The notes under the pieces are model-generated. The model was not told the origin of the DNA, made no database searches, and saw only the letters and a list, made by a program, of their open reading frames with translations. Both the position numbers and the translations under genes were made by a program. A stretch of 64,000 nt of DNA from Burkholderiales bacterium (GTDB lineage Bacteria > Pseudomonadota > Gammaproteobacteria > Burkholderiales > JABEVD01): contig JAIELG010000016.1 of assembly GCA_019753155.1 (NCBI GenBank), forward strand, positions 62,001 to 126,000, in the 5' to 3' direction. The stretch's first letter is position 1. Every line of letters starts with the position of its first letter. Below, in pieces: positions 12,005 to 20,717 of this stretch.

Positions 12005-12555
12005 TGAAGGAAAACCTTCTCGAAGAGACGATCGAATCCAGCCTCGTCTATGACGGGGATCTGCTGAAAGTCAGGCGCGACAATGTGAAACTGCCCAACG
12101 GCAGGAGCGGGATAAGGGAATATATCCGCCATCCCGGCGCAGTGGTCGTTATCGCCTTCCTGGAAAACGGCAAGCTCCTCATGGAGCGGCAATTCCGCTA
12201 TCCACTGGGCCGAGTTTTCGTCGAAATGCCTGCCGGGAAGATCGATTCAGGGGAAGATCCTCTGCAATGCGCCAAGCGCGAACTCCTGGAAGAAACAGGA
12301 TTTACCGCCGCCTCCTGGCGGGAAATCACGACCGTCCATCCCTGCATCGGCTATTCCGACGAGAAGCTGATCTATTTTCATGCCGCCGATCTCTCGTTCT
12401 CGGGAAAAAACCTCGATGAAGAGGAATTCATCGAACACATGGAGCTTTCTCTCACCGATGCGCTCGATGGCGTCAAAAGAGGCGAAATTACCGATGTCAA
12501 GACGGTCGTCGGCCTGTTCTGGGCCGAAAAAATAGCCAAAGGCGGCTGGACGTAG
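12004..12555 (+). CDS. NUDIX hydrolase, ADP-ribose pyrophosphatase type
   Basis: This 183-residue cytosolic enzyme has a full Nudix box at residues 78-100 (G-x5-E-x7-R-E-L-x-E-E-x-G-F) and the flanking features of the ADP-ribose pyrophosphatase (NudF-like) branch, which splits ADP-ribose into AMP and ribose 5-phosphate. The ATG overlaps the nuoN stop (CTGATGA), so it is co-translated with complex I. Linking a nucleotide-sugar diphosphatase to NADH oxidation is common in this group and may reflect NAD breakdown-product removal; that link is inference. The substrate is assigned by family only. Confidence 0.88.
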   Translation: MKENLLEETIESSLVYDGDLLKVRRDNVKLPNGRSGIREYIRHPGAVVVIAFLENGKLLMERQFRYPLGRVFVEMPAGKIDSGEDPLQCAKRELLEETGFTAASWREITTVHPCIGYSDEKLIYFHAADLSFSGKNLDEEEFIEHMELSLTDALDGVKRGEITDVKTVVGLFWAEKIAKGGWT

Positions 12556-12642
12556 CGCGGGAACTCCAGATTTCTCTCGATGATAGTGAAAAGTCAAGAT
12601 TCTTGTGCTATATAAGGTCTGACGGGTCATCAGGAGAGAAAA

Positions 12643-12822
12643 TTGTTTGTTGTGGAAAGCGCGGTAAGGAAGAAGGTCACGCCGCATGAACGCTATGCGA
12701 TGATTTCAGAAAGAGCCTACTATCTCGGAGAAGAGCGGCGCAGGACGAACGAACCCGCCGACCCCGCATCCGACTGGCTGATGGCGGAAATCGAGGTCGA
12801 CAGCGAGATCGAAGCCCTCTGA
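12643..12822 (+). CDS. Small DUF2934-like protein
   Basis: A 59-residue frame begins with TTG behind a strong AGGAGA ribosome-binding site six bases upstream. It contains ERAYYLGEERR followed by ASDWLMAEIEVDSEIE, the pattern of DUF2934 proteins (I..RAYxLAE...DWLxAExEI). The function of that family is unknown. It is followed after one base by the convergent dnaJ stop codon, with no visible terminator between. A TATATA sequence at 12610-12615 could be its -10 element. The start codon is my choice from the ribosome-binding site. Confidence 0.7.
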   Translation: MFVVESAVRKKVTPHERYAMISERAYYLGEERRRTNEPADPASDWLMAEIEVDSEIEAL

Positions 12823-12823
12823 A

Positions 12824-13939
12824 TTATTGGGCGAAAAAGGATTTAACCTTGTCCATCCAGGATTCGGATTTTGGGCTGTGTCTCGACCTGTCCTGCTGGC
12901 TGATGGCGTCGAACTCCTTCAGCAGTTCGCGTTGACGGTCCGTCAGGTTGAGCGGCGTTTCCACCATCAGGTGGCACAATATGTCGCCCTGGCTGCTGCT
13001 CCTGACCCCCTTGATGCCTTTCCCCCTCAGCCTCATCACTTTCCCGGTCTGGGTTTCAGCCGGAATTTTCAGCTTGGCGTAGCCATCCAGGGTGGGCACT
13101 TCGATTTCCCCTCCGAGTGCCGCAGTGCCGAAACTGATCGGCATTTCGCAATGCAGGTCGTTGTGCTCGCGCTGGAAAATGGGATGGGGCTTCAGGTGGA
13201 TGACGACATAAAGATCCCCTGTAGGACCGCCGTTGACTCCGGCTTCGCCTTCCCCCGAAAGGCGTATCCTGTCGCCTTCGTCGACTCCGACCGGAATCTT
13301 GACCGAAAGGGTCTTGTGATGCTTGATGCGTCCCGCTCCGTTGCAGTCCGAACATGGGGATGAGACGATTTTTCCGTTGCCGTGGCATTTCGGGCAGGTT
13401 TGCTGGACGGAGAAAAATCCCTGCTGTATCCTGACCTGTCCATGTCCGCCGCAGGTCGGACAGGCGACAGGTTGAGTGCCGGGCTTTGCGCCGCTCCCGT
13501 GGCAGGTTTCGCAAGCCTCCATGGCCGGAATCCTGAGCTTGGTTTCCGTGCCGCGCGCAGCTTCCTCCAGCGTGATTTCGAGATTGTACTGGAGATCGGC
13601 GCCGCGATAGACATTGCCGCGTCCGCGCATGCCTCCGCCCAGAATATCGCCGAAGATATCGCCGAATGCATCCGCGAATCCGCCCGAGAAGCCGCCGAAT
13701 CCTGCCGCACCGGGATCGAATCCGGCATGGCCGTACTGATCGTAGGCGGCCCGTTTCTGTGGGTCGGACAGCGTTTCGTAAGCTTCCTTGGCTTCCTTGA
13801 ACTGTTCCTCGGCTTTCGGGTCGTCAGGATTCCTGTCGGGGTGGTGCTTCATCGCAAGTTTGCGGTAGGACTTCTTTATTTCTTCGTCCGAGGCATCCTT
13901 GCCCACCCCCAACACTTCGTAATAATCTCTTTTGCTCAT
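12824..13939 (-). CDS. dnaJ: Chaperone DnaJ (Hsp40)
   Basis: This 371-residue co-chaperone stimulates DnaK ATPase and delivers unfolded substrates. It has the J domain with HPD at residues 33-35, a Gly/Phe-rich linker (about 75-105), four zinc-binding CxxCxGxG repeats ([32 protein letters not shown]) and the C-terminal substrate domain. All expected parts are intact. It is the last gene of the heat-shock block, separated from dnaK by 42 bases holding a small GC hairpin. Confidence 0.98.
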   Translation of the reverse strand: MSKRDYYEVLGVGKDASDEEIKKSYRKLAMKHHPDRNPDDPKAEEQFKEAKEAYETLSDPQKRAAYDQYGHAGFDPGAAGFGGFSGGFADAFGDIFGDILGGGMRGRGNVYRGADLQYNLEITLEEAARGTETKLRIPAMEACETCHGSGAKPGTQPVACPTCGGHGQVRIQQGFFSVQQTCPKCHGNGKIVSSPCSDCNGAGRIKHHKTLSVKIPVGVDEGDRIRLSGEGEAGVNGGPTGDLYVVIHLKPHPIFQREHNDLHCEMPISFGTAALGGEIEVPTLDGYAKLKIPAETQTGKVMRLRGKGIKGVRSSSQGDILCHLMVETPLNLTDRQRELLKEFDAISQQDRSRHSPKSESWMDKVKSFFAQ

Positions 13940-13951
13940 TTTTGTAGTGAG

Positions 13952-13967
13952 GGCGGGTACCCCCGCC
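13952..13967 (-). other. GC-rich hairpin between dnaK and dnaJ
   Basis: A six-base-pair perfect stem (GGCGGG / CCCGCC) with a four-base loop lies in the 42-base dnaK-dnaJ spacer. No T run follows on the minus strand, so it is not a standard intrinsic terminator. It may act as an RNA processing or stability element that sets the dnaK:dnaJ ratio; this is inference. Confidence 0.45.
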
Positions 13968-13981
13968 TGTTGTCAGAACAA

Positions 13982-15871
13982 TTACTTCTTGTCTTTGATT
14001 TCCTCGAATTCGGCATCGACGACATCGGAGTCGCCGGCTTTCCCTGCTTCCGGAGCCTGCTGCTGCATGACTTCAGCAAGCTTCCCGGAGGCGTTCCTGA
14101 GATCCGTCATCCTGGCATCGATCGCCTCCTTGTCGTTGCCCTTGATGGCATCCTCTGCGGCCTTGATGGCTTTCTCGATGCTGGATTTATCGCTCTCGGA
14201 GATTTTCGCGCCATGCTCTCCCAGCAGTTTCCTGACGGAATGGATCATGGCATCGCACTGGTTCCTGGCTTCGACGAGTTCGAGCGCCTGACGGTCTTCG
14301 GCGGCATGCGCTTCGGCATCTTTCACCATGCGGTCGATTTCGTCGTCGCTGAGTCCGGAGCTTGCCTGGATCTTGATCTTGTTTTCCTTGCCCGTAGCCT
14401 TGTCCTTCGCCGAAACATGCAGAATGCCGTTCGCATCGATGTCGAAAGTGACTTCGATCTGAGGCATGCCGCGCTGCGAGGGCGGAATGTCGGTCAGGTT
14501 GAACTGACCGAGGCTCTTGTTGCCGGTAGCGATTTCGCGTTCTCCCTGAAGCACGTGGATCGTCACTGCGGTCTGGTTGTCCTCGGCTGTCGAGAACACC
14601 TGGGTCGCCTTGGTCGGGATCGTGGTGTTCTTCTGGATCAGCTTGGTCATGACGCCGCCCAGGGTTTCGATGCCCAGGGAGAGCGGTGTGACATCCAGAA
14701 GCAACACGTCCTTCACTTCGCCCTGAAGCACGCCGCCCTGGATCGCGGCGCCCACTGCGACGGCTTCATCCGGGTTGACATCCTTGCGCGGCTCCTTGCC
14801 GAAGAATTCGCGGACTTTTTCCTGAACCTTGGGCATGCGGGTCTGTCCGCCGACCAGGATCACGTCCTCGATGTCGGAAATGCTGACGCCTGCATCCTTG
14901 ATCGCGATCTTGCAGGGCTCGACGGTGCGCTCGATGAGGTCGTCCACCAGGCTCTCGAATTTCGCGCGGGTGATCTTGATCGCGAGATGCTTGGGGCCGG
15001 TTGCATCGGCCGTGATGTAGGGCAGGTTGATTTCGGTCTGCTGGGCGGAGGACAGCTCGATTTTCGCCTTTTCGGCGGATTCCTTGAGGCGCTGCAGCGC
15101 CAGCTTGTCGTTCTTGAGGTCTATGCCCTGTTCCTTCCTGAATTCATCGGCCAGATAGTCGACCAGCCTCTGGTCGAAGTCCTCGCCGCCGAGGAAAGTG
15201 TCGCCGTTGGTCGAGAGCACTTCGAATTGGTGTTCGCCGTCGATTTCCGCGATTTCGATGATGGAGATGTCGAAGGTGCCGCCGCCCAGGTCATAAACCG
15301 CAATTTTCCTGTCGCCTTCCTTCTTGTCCATGCCGAAAGCGAGTGCGGCAGCGGTCGGCTCGTTGATGATGCGCTTGACTTCGAGACCTGCGATGCGGCC
15401 CGCATCCTTGGTCGCCTGGCGCTGGGAATCATTGAAGTAGGCGGGAACCGTGATCACGGCCTCCGTTACAGGTTCGCCGAGGTAATCCTCCGCAGTCTTC
15501 TTCATTTTGATCAGAACCTGGGCCGAAACTTCGGGCGGTGCGATTTTTCTGTCGCGCACTTCGACCCAGGCATCCCCGTTGTCCGCCTTGATGATCTTGT
15601 AGGACATCAGTGCGACATCCTTCTGCACGGTGGCTTCCGCAAAGCGACGCCCGATGAGCCTTTTTACGGCGAAGAGCGTGTTGTGCGGGTTGGTGACAGC
15701 CTGGCGCTTCGCCGGCGCGCCGACGAGGATTTCCCCGTCTTCGGCATAGGCGACGATGGATGGCGTCGTGCGTCCGCCTTCAGCATTCTCGATGATCTTG
15801 GGCTTGCCGTTTTCCATGATGGCGACGCAGGAGTTGGTTGTCCCCAAGTCGATCCCGATGATTTTTCCCAT
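13982..15871 (-). CDS. dnaK: Chaperone DnaK (Hsp70)
   Basis: The 629-residue ATP-dependent chaperone has the canonical start [16 protein letters not shown], phosphate-2 motif [14 protein letters not shown], the nucleotide-binding segment [11 protein letters not shown] and the C-terminal tail ending [10 protein letters not shown] chose the ATG at 15871; an in-frame extension of 20 codons upstream would run through the promoter. A sigma-32 promoter (15905-15932) overlaps the end of grpE, so dnaK can be transcribed independently of grpE. Length is slightly shorter than the E. coli protein, as in related betaproteobacteria. Confidence 0.98.
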   Translation of the reverse strand: MGKIIGIDLGTTNSCVAIMENGKPKIIENAEGGRTTPSIVAYAEDGEILVGAPAKRQAVTNPHNTLFAVKRLIGRRFAEATVQKDVALMSYKIIKADNGDAWVEVRDRKIAPPEVSAQVLIKMKKTAEDYLGEPVTEAVITVPAYFNDSQRQATKDAGRIAGLEVKRIINEPTAAALAFGMDKKEGDRKIAVYDLGGGTFDISIIEIAEIDGEHQFEVLSTNGDTFLGGEDFDQRLVDYLADEFRKEQGIDLKNDKLALQRLKESAEKAKIELSSAQQTEINLPYITADATGPKHLAIKITRAKFESLVDDLIERTVEPCKIAIKDAGVSISDIEDVILVGGQTRMPKVQEKVREFFGKEPRKDVNPDEAVAVGAAIQGGVLQGEVKDVLLLDVTPLSLGIETLGGVMTKLIQKNTTIPTKATQVFSTAEDNQTAVTIHVLQGEREIATGNKSLGQFNLTDIPPSQRGMPQIEVTFDIDANGILHVSAKDKATGKENKIKIQASSGLSDDEIDRMVKDAEAHAAEDRQALELVEARNQCDAMIHSVRKLLGEHGAKISESDKSSIEKAIKAAEDAIKGNDKEAIDARMTDLRNASGKLAEVMQQQAPEAGKAGDSDVVDAEFEEIKDKK

Positions 15872-15904
15872 TGCGATATCCCTTAAATTGTTTGGCTGAA
15901 ACGT

Positions 15905-15932
15905 ATATGTGGACGAGTATGGAAATTTCAAG
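15905..15932 (-). promoter_or_regulatory. Sigma-32 (RpoH) promoter of dnaK
   Basis: On the minus strand the sequence reads CTTGAAA, 13 bases, CCACATAT, matching the heat-shock consensus CTTGAAA-N13-CCCCATNT at 14 of 15 positions, counting the N as a match. The TGA of CTTGAAA is also the grpE stop codon. The -10 lies 33 bases upstream of the dnaK ATG. Confidence 0.8.
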
Positions 15933-16437
15933 CGCTTTTCGAAACGATGACGAGCGCCGGCCTCATCACCCTTTCGTTGAGCATGTATCCCTTTTGCAGC
16001 ACCTGTATGACCGTGTTCGGGGCTTCGGGAGACTCCAGCATGCTGATCGCCTGATGCCGGTGCGGGTCGAATTTTTCCCCGATCGGGTTGATTTCGTCGA
16101 TGTGGAATTTTGTAAATACGGCGTTCAGTTGCTTGAGCGTCAATTCCACGCCGTCCCTGAGGCTTTCGATGGAAGCATTTTCGACGGCAAGCGATGTTTC
16201 CAGGCTGTCCTTCACGGCGAGGAGATCGCTCGAGAAATTTTCGATGGCGTACTTGTGCGCATTGGCGATGTCGGTTTGAGCGCGCTTCCTGACGTTGTCG
16301 GCCTCGGCCCTTGCGCGTAGCCAGGCATCGCGGTGTTCCTGGACGGCAAGTTCAGCCTGCTTCAAAAGCTCGTCCATGCCGGGCATGGATTCGACCTGCG
16401 ATTCCTGGACTTCTTCGCCTGTTTGCTCGTCTTGCAT
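15928..16437 (-). CDS. grpE: Nucleotide exchange factor GrpE
   Basis: This 169-residue protein releases ADP from DnaK. An acidic N-terminal tail and long coiled-coil helix (about residues 20-80, [16 protein letters not shown]) precede the beta domain containing [13 protein letters not shown] and [16 protein letters not shown]. The length is normal. It starts behind AGGAGAAC. It has its own sigma-32 promoter overlapping the end of hemH. Its stop codon is part of the -35 element of the dnaK promoter. Confidence 0.96.
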   Translation of the reverse strand: MQDEQTGEEVQESQVESMPGMDELLKQAELAVQEHRDAWLRARAEADNVRKRAQTDIANAHKYAIENFSSDLLAVKDSLETSLAVENASIESLRDGVELTLKQLNAVFTKFHIDEINPIGEKFDPHRHQAISMLESPEAPNTVIQVLQKGYMLNERVMRPALVIVSKSA

Positions 16438-16464
16438 AATGTTCTCCTGATTGGTTTCGAGCTT

Positions 16465-16492
16465 ATATGGTGTTTTTCATGCTTATTTCAAG
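16465..16492 (-). promoter_or_regulatory. Sigma-32 (RpoH) promoter of grpE
   Basis: The minus strand reads CTTGAAA, 13 bases, CACCATAT, matching the sigma-32 consensus closely with the same spacing as the dnaK promoter. The TGA in CTTGAAA is the stop codon of hemH. The -10 element is 27 bases upstream of the grpE ATG. Confidence 0.8.
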
Positions 16493-17579
16493 AGCAGTCC
16501 TTCGCGCCCATTTTTAACGCCCGCTCCCGGCTCGTTGCGGCGTCGATCGGGTCGGGTGTATCCAGCCAGCCGTGAAGATTTTCCATCGCGATGTCCGTGA
16601 GCGCATGGATCCATGTTTCGCTTTCGTTGAGCGCGGGAATATAGTTGAATTCTCCCCCTCCGGCATTCATGAAGGAAGTTTTGACTTCCATGTTGATTTC
16701 TTCCAGGGTTTCCAGGCAGTCGCTGACAAATCCGGGGCAGACCACATCGACCCTGGCGCATTTCTGTTTTCCCAGGGTTTCCAGGACTTGCACGGTATAG
16801 GGTTCGAGCCATTTCGCGCGGCCGAAGCGCGACTGGAACGTGATTGCGTAGCCCGCTTCCGGAAGATTTAGCGCTGTTGCGAGCAGCCTTCCTGTTTTCA
16901 GGCATTCGCAATGGTAAGGGTCGCCTTTTTCGAGCGTGCGGCGGGGAACGCCGTGGAAACTTATCACGAGCTTTTCGGGCCTGCCGTTTTTTTTCCAGTA
17001 TCCGGATATATTCGCGGCGAGGGCTTCGATGTACCCTGGATGGTCGTGGAAATGCTTGATGATGCGCAACTCAGGCGGGTTCCTCAAGGTCTTCATGCAG
17101 TCGAAAACCGAGTCGAATACGGTTCCGGAAGCGCTCGCGGCATACTGGGGATATAGCGGGATGACGAGAAGCCTGTCGCAACCTTTTGTCTTGAGCCTGT
17201 CGATGGCTTCCGCTATGGAAGGGTTTCCGTAACGCATCGCAAAGTCGACCAGTACAGGCGAGCCCGATTTTTCCACGAGGAAGCCTTGCAGCAGCTTGGC
17301 CTGACTTTCGGTATGCCTCTTCAGGGGGGAGCCTTCACGGGTCCAGATCTGCGCGTATTTTTTCGCAGAGACGGCAGGGCGGGTATTGAGGATATAGCCG
17401 TTCAGGATCGTCCACCATACCGCCCTAGGGATTTCGACGACCCTGGGGTCCGAGAGGAACTCCCTCAGGTAGGGTTTCAATGCTTCTTTCGTCGGGGCCT
17501 CGGGCGTGCCGAGATTGACGATCAGGACTGCGGTTTGTTTTATCCGTCCGTGGCTGTAAAGGGGTTCGGGTTTGAACAT
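16488..17579 (-). CDS. hemH: Ferrochelatase
   Basis: The 363-residue enzyme inserts Fe2+ into protoporphyrin IX, the last step of protoheme synthesis. The metal-binding histidine region [17 protein letters not shown] and the conserved glutamate segment [16 protein letters not shown] are present, as is the N-terminal [14 protein letters not shown]. It starts one base after the hrcA stop, so it is co-transcribed with hrcA. Its stop codon forms part of the grpE heat-shock promoter. The position of hemH inside the hrcA-grpE interval is typical of betaproteobacteria. Confidence 0.96.
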   Translation of the reverse strand: MFKPEPLYSHGRIKQTAVLIVNLGTPEAPTKEALKPYLREFLSDPRVVEIPRAVWWTILNGYILNTRPAVSAKKYAQIWTREGSPLKRHTESQAKLLQGFLVEKSGSPVLVDFAMRYGNPSIAEAIDRLKTKGCDRLLVIPLYPQYAASASGTVFDSVFDCMKTLRNPPELRIIKHFHDHPGYIEALAANISGYWKKNGRPEKLVISFHGVPRRTLEKGDPYHCECLKTGRLLATALNLPEAGYAITFQSRFGRAKWLEPYTVQVLETLGKQKCARVDVVCPGFVSDCLETLEEINMEVKTSFMNAGGGEFNYIPALNESETWIHALTDIAMENLHGWLDTPDPIDAATSRERALKMGAKDCS

Positions 17580-17580
17580 G

Positions 17581-18591
17581 TCAATTCTGGGAAAGCGCGC
17601 CGCTCAAGAGTTTTGCGGTGACATCCACGATCGGGATAATGCGCTCATAGGCCATGCGTTTCGGACCCACGACAGCTAGGGTGCCGACGATTTTCCCTTC
17701 AGAATGGTAAGGCGCGGTGACGACGCTGCATTCATCGAGTTGTCCCAGACCGGATTCGCGTCCGATGAAAATCTGGACGCCTTGCGCGTTGCGGCTTGCA
17801 TCCAGAAGCTGCAGAAGCGCCGTCTTCTTTTCGAACAAGTCGAACAGGCTCCTCAGGCTCGAAAGATTGGAAGAGAGGTCATGGACATGGAGCAGATTGT
17901 GCTTGCCGGAAATGATGCAGTCTTCGCCATCGCCCTCTCCGGAAGAGGCATTGACCGCCGCCGACATCAGTTCGCTGACGTTGCGCTGCAAATCGTGCAC
18001 TTCTTCTTTCACGCGCCTGTGGATTTCGTTCAGCGTGAGTCCGGCGAAATTCTGACTGAGAAAATTGGACGCTTCGGTCAGTTCGGAGGACGAATACTCT
18101 TTTTCGGAGAACATGATCCTGTTCTGGACATCGCCGTTGGATGTGACGAAGATCAGAAGGAGGCGCTTATCGGAGAGCTTCAGGAATTCGATATGGCGCA
18201 GGAAGGCATCGCGCTTGGGGGTCATGACCACGCCTGCGAATTGGGTCAGTTCGGAAAGGAGTTGGGAAGCCGAACTGATAAGGCGGGAAGGGTTGTTGGG
18301 CAGGAGATTGCCGCCGAGCTGCTCGATTTCCTGCTGTTCCAGCGGTTTGACGACGAGCAGGGTGTCGACGAAAAAGCGGTAGCCTTTCGCGGTGGGGATT
18401 CTGCCTGCCGAAGTATGGGGGCTGGCGATGAAGCCGAGCGCTTCGAGGTCGGACATCACGTTGCGTATGGATGCGGCACTCAGATCCAGCCCGGAGTAGT
18501 GGGAAAGCGCGCGCGAACCTAAAGGCTGGCCTTCCTCGATATATCGTTCGACCAGGGTCTTGAGCAGGACTTGGGCGCGTTCGTTCAACAT
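17581..18591 (-). CDS. hrcA: Heat-inducible transcription repressor HrcA
   Basis: This 336-residue repressor normally binds CIRCE operators and depends on GroEL for folding. The N-terminal winged helix contains [40 protein letters not shown], given here only by its ends at residues 15-55, and the C-terminal GAF-like segment ends FSRIL-like ISGALSQN. I see no CIRCE sequence at hrcA, grpE or dnaK in this window, so its target (for example groESL) is probably elsewhere. It precedes hemH by one base. Confidence 0.95.
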   Translation of the reverse strand: MLNERAQVLLKTLVERYIEEGQPLGSRALSHYSGLDLSAASIRNVMSDLEALGFIASPHTSAGRIPTAKGYRFFVDTLLVVKPLEQQEIEQLGGNLLPNNPSRLISSASQLLSELTQFAGVVMTPKRDAFLRHIEFLKLSDKRLLLIFVTSNGDVQNRIMFSEKEYSSSELTEASNFLSQNFAGLTLNEIHRRVKEEVHDLQRNVSELMSAAVNASSGEGDGEDCIISGKHNLLHVHDLSSNLSSLRSLFDLFEKKTALLQLLDASRNAQGVQIFIGRESGLGQLDECSVVTAPYHSEGKIVGTLAVVGPKRMAYERIIPIVDVTAKLLSGALSQN

Positions 18592-18614
18592 GGTTCGATT
18601 CTACACGAAAGAAG

Positions 18615-19109
18615 TTATCCGGTTCTGACGATGTCGCGCAATTGCCTGAAAAATGCCCGGTACTGCTTGGGCGGTTTATCGGCAAGTCTGTCCTTTTGTA
18701 TGCTGCGCACGAGATTCCTGAGATGAGTCAGGTCCGCTTGCGGATAAGTCCTGGCAAATTCCCCGAAGGCGTTTTCCTCGGCCAGGAGCCGCTCGCGCCA
18801 GCGCTCCACGAGATGAAACTCGGTCGCATTTTCTTTCGACTGGGCGTCCCAAAGGGCGAGCTTTTCCCTGATCCCTTCGGCGTCGATTTCGCGCATGAGC
18901 TTGCCGATATACTGCATCTGGCGCCTGATCGCGCCGAACTGGGTCAGGCGTTTCGCTTCTTTGACCGCATCCAGAAGTTTTTCCGGCAGGTCGAGTTCTC
19001 CAAGGCGCTGTGAATTGAGTTCCACCAGCAGTTCGCCTATATCCTGGAGCGCGTGCATTTCTTTTTTGCGGCTGGACTTACTCTGTGTTTCGTCTTGTTC
19101 TTCTTGCAT
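18615..19109 (-). CDS. darP: Ribosome biogenesis factor DarP (YjgA, DUF615)
   Basis: The 164-residue basic/acidic helical protein matches the YjgA family, which binds late 50S ribosomal precursors. Family stretches are SRKKEMHALQDIGELLVEL, RRQMQYIGKLMRE and the C-terminal PPKQYRAFFRQLRDIV. It is a little shorter than the roughly 180-residue enterobacterial protein. It lies between dksA and hrcA on the same strand, with a perfect 10-bp hairpin in the spacer from dksA. Confidence 0.9.
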   Translation of the reverse strand: MQEEQDETQSKSSRKKEMHALQDIGELLVELNSQRLGELDLPEKLLDAVKEAKRLTQFGAIRRQMQYIGKLMREIDAEGIREKLALWDAQSKENATEFHLVERWRERLLAEENAFGEFARTYPQADLTHLRNLVRSIQKDRLADKPPKQYRAFFRQLRDIVRTG

Positions 19110-19120
19110 GGGCTATGGAG

Positions 19121-19145
19121 GGCAAAGCTCTGCCGGAGCTTTGCC
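19121..19145 (-). other. Perfect 10-bp hairpin between dksA and darP
   Basis: GGCAAAGCTC and GAGCTTTGCC pair perfectly around a five-base loop eight bases after the dksA stop. No T tract follows, so a simple intrinsic terminator is unlikely. It may protect the dksA mRNA 3' end or attenuate darP; this is inference. Confidence 0.55.
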
Positions 19146-19153
19146 TGATGGGA

Positions 19154-19573
19154 TTATTTCGCGATCTGTTTTTCGCGGATTTCGTCGAGTGTCTTGCAAT
19201 CGATGCAGAGAGTTGCCGTAGGCCGCACTTCCAGGCGCCCGAGGCCGATCTCGACGCCGCAGCTTTCGCAGTAGCCGTATTCTCCGGAATCGATTTTGGC
19301 GATGATCTCGTCGATCTTCTTGATCAGCTTGCGTTCCCGGTCGCGGCTTCTGAGTTCGAGCGCCATGTCGGATTCCTGGCTTGCCCTGTCGTTCGGGTCT
19401 GCGAACACTGTGGCCTCGTCCTGCATGGTGTGGACGGTCCGGTCGATGTCCTGGCCCAGCTCGATTTTCATGTCTTCCAGGATTTTCCGGAAATGCGTGA
19501 GCTGTTTCGGGTTCATGTATTCCTCGCCGGCTTCCGGCACGTAGGGAATCTTCACTTTTTCTGCGGACATCAT
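19154..19573 (-). CDS. dksA: RNA polymerase-binding transcription factor DksA
   Basis: This 139-residue protein enters the RNA polymerase secondary channel and works with ppGpp to control rRNA and tRNA promoters. It has the coiled-coil tip with the acidic DPNDRASQE stretch, and the zinc finger CESCG-x(18)-CIDC near the C terminus. Tandem ATGs (MMS) follow GGAAAG; the first is used here. The tRNA operon immediately upstream, read in the other direction, has a GC-rich discriminator promoter of the kind DksA controls. Confidence 0.97.
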   Translation of the reverse strand: MMSAEKVKIPYVPEAGEEYMNPKQLTHFRKILEDMKIELGQDIDRTVHTMQDEATVFADPNDRASQESDMALELRSRDRERKLIKKIDEIIAKIDSGEYGYCESCGVEIGLGRLEVRPTATLCIDCKTLDEIREKQIAK

Positions 19574-19660
19574 TCTTTCCTATTTCGAGCAAAAACGATT
19601 AAATATCACAAGATGCATCATACCACAAGTAGAAGCCTCGGCTCCTACCCAAGGTTTGAA

Positions 19661-19689
19661 TTGACCTTTCGCCCCCGTGAGCGTATATT
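19661..19689 (+). promoter_or_regulatory. Sigma-70 promoter of the tRNA cluster
   Basis: TTGACC, a 17-base spacer and TATATT lie just upstream of tRNA-Pro. The following CTCGCCTTC is GC-rich, the discriminator type associated with stringent control by ppGpp and DksA. Confidence 0.8.
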
Positions 19690-19698
19690 CTCGCCTTC

Positions 19699-19775
19699 CG
19701 GGGTGTAGCGTAGCCTGGTAGCGCGCCTGGTTTGGGACCAGGATGTCGGGAGTTCAAATCTCTCCACCCCGACCA
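19699..19775 (+). tRNA. tRNA-Pro (UGG)
   Basis: The 77-base cloverleaf has acceptor CGGGGTG/CACCCCG, anticodon stem CCTGG/CCAGG with loop TTTGGGA (anticodon TGG), T loop TTCAAAT and an encoded CCA end. It is the first of three tRNAs transcribed together. Confidence 0.97.
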
Positions 19776-19793
19776 GTTTGACGGACCGGCTCT

Positions 19794-19870
19794 GTGCCCG
19801 TAGCTCAACCGGATAGAGCACCAGCCTTCTAAGCTGGGGGTTACAGGTTCGATTCCTGTCGGGCACGCCA
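19794..19870 (+). tRNA. tRNA-Arg (UCU)
   Basis: The cloverleaf has acceptor GTGCCCG/CGGGCAC, anticodon stem CCAGC/GCTGG with loop CTTCTAA (anticodon TCT), T loop TTCGATT and encoded CCA. It lies 18 bases after tRNA-Pro. Confidence 0.97.
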
Positions 19871-19884
19871 GAAGATTTCCCTAT

Positions 19885-19961
19885 GGTGGCTGTAGCTCAG
19901 TTGGTAGAGTCCAGGATTGTGATTCCTGTCGTCGTGGGTTCGAGTCCCATCAGCCACCCCA
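19885..19961 (+). tRNA. tRNA-His (GUG)
   Basis: The gene has the tRNA-His-specific extra G at -1 opposite C73, acceptor GTGGCTG/CAGCCAC, anticodon stem CAGGA/TCCTG with loop TTGTGAT (anticodon GTG), T loop TTCGAGT and encoded CCA. A decayed mobile region begins just after it, suggesting that its 3' end served as an integration site. Confidence 0.97.
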
Positions 19962-20123
19962 CTAAGTTTCATGATTTAATTCATATATTTCTTTCGGCTT
20001 GTTTCAGGTTTCGTACTGGCATGTCTGTTTTCGTCAGTTTTGGCGTACAGATTGGGGTATGAATTTTGGTGTACACCGACTCCAGTCCGGCAGAAAATGT
20101 CGTTGATTCGGAACTTGCGTCAG

Positions 20124-20163
20124 GGTTGCATGCGCGGCATCATGTATCCATTCGCATGCAACC
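20124..20163 (+). promoter_or_regulatory. Inverted repeat upstream of the toxin-antitoxin genes
   Basis: GGTTGCATGCG and CGCATGCAACC, an 11-base perfect inverted repeat separated by 18 bases, end 12 bases before the antitoxin ATG. The position suits an autoregulatory operator of a toxin-antitoxin operon; this role is inferred. Confidence 0.5.
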
Positions 20164-20175
20164 AATGGGGGGCTC

Positions 20176-20397
20176 ATGTCATCAACCCGCGAATCGACCG
20201 GCAAGGTAGCGCGCCACCGCGAGCGGATGCGCGCTGCGGGGCTTCGGCCTGTCCAGTTTTGGGTGCCGGACACCCGCTCGCCTGAGTTCGCGGCGCAAAT
20301 GCGCAAGCAGTGCCAAAGCCTGAAGGGCGACCCGGCGGAAGCCGACGTTCTGCGCTTCACCGAAGAGGCTGCGACCCATGTTGAGGGTTGGGAATGA
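20176..20397 (+). CDS. MazE-like antitoxin (DUF3018)
   Basis: This 73-residue protein resembles the DUF3018 antitoxins found next to MazF/PemK toxins: a basic N-terminal RHRERMRAAGLRPVQFWVPD segment (residues about 14-34) and an acidic C terminus ending EEAATHVEGWE. A GGGGGG run precedes the ATG. The stop overlaps the toxin ATG (AATGA), which is typical for coupled antitoxin-toxin pairs. It should bind and neutralise the downstream toxin and repress the operon through the inverted repeat upstream; that is by family analogy. Confidence 0.82.
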   Translation: MSSTRESTGKVARHRERMRAAGLRPVQFWVPDTRSPEFAAQMRKQCQSLKGDPAEADVLRFTEEAATHVEGWE

Positions 20398-20717
20398 CGC
20401 AACGAGGCGACTTGGTAACGGTTTCCATGCAAGGCGACCACGGCAAGCCGCGACCCGCTTTAGTCGTACAGTCAGACCTGCTGACGGATTTGGAAAGTGT
20501 TGTGCTGTGCCCGGTGACAAGTGACCTGCGCAATACAGCATTTCGCGTCACCGTGGAGCCGAATCCCGCCAACGGTCTGCGCTCGCTTTCGCAAGTTATG
20601 GTTGACAAGCTTTCGACATTGCCGCGCATCAAAATCAGCGAACCGTTTGGCCGTCTTGATGACGAGAGGATGAAGACGGTAGATAAGGCATTGTTGCTGG
20701 TTGTTGGCGTCATCTGA
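20394..20717 (+). CDS. mazF: MazF/PemK-family mRNA interferase toxin
   Basis: The 107-residue protein starts MTQRGDLVTV and contains GKPRPALVVQSD, CPVTSDLRN and LSQVMVDKLSTL, the three conserved blocks of MazF/PemK ribosome-independent endoribonucleases. I use the ATG overlapping the antitoxin stop rather than the TTG two codons earlier. The protein is full length with no visible defect, so the module may be active. It sits in a small decayed island behind tRNA-His. Confidence 0.9.
   Translation: MTQRGDLVTVSMQGDHGKPRPALVVQSDLLTDLESVVLCPVTSDLRNTAFRVTVEPNPANGLRSLSQVMVDKLSTLPRIKISEPFGRLDDERMKTVDKALLLVVGVI

Noticed and set aside
13382-15886. 834-codon plus-strand frame opposite dnaJ and dnaK
   Set aside because: It is the antisense shadow of two secure chaperone genes and spans their spacer; the translation has no family signature.
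13100-18614. Possible CIRCE operator fragments containing GAGTGC
   Set aside because: The GAGTGC occurrences lie inside dnaJ coding sequence with no partner half at nine bases.
19121-19145. Rho-independent terminator after dksA
   Set aside because: The hairpin is strong but no U-rich tract follows in the direction of transcription.
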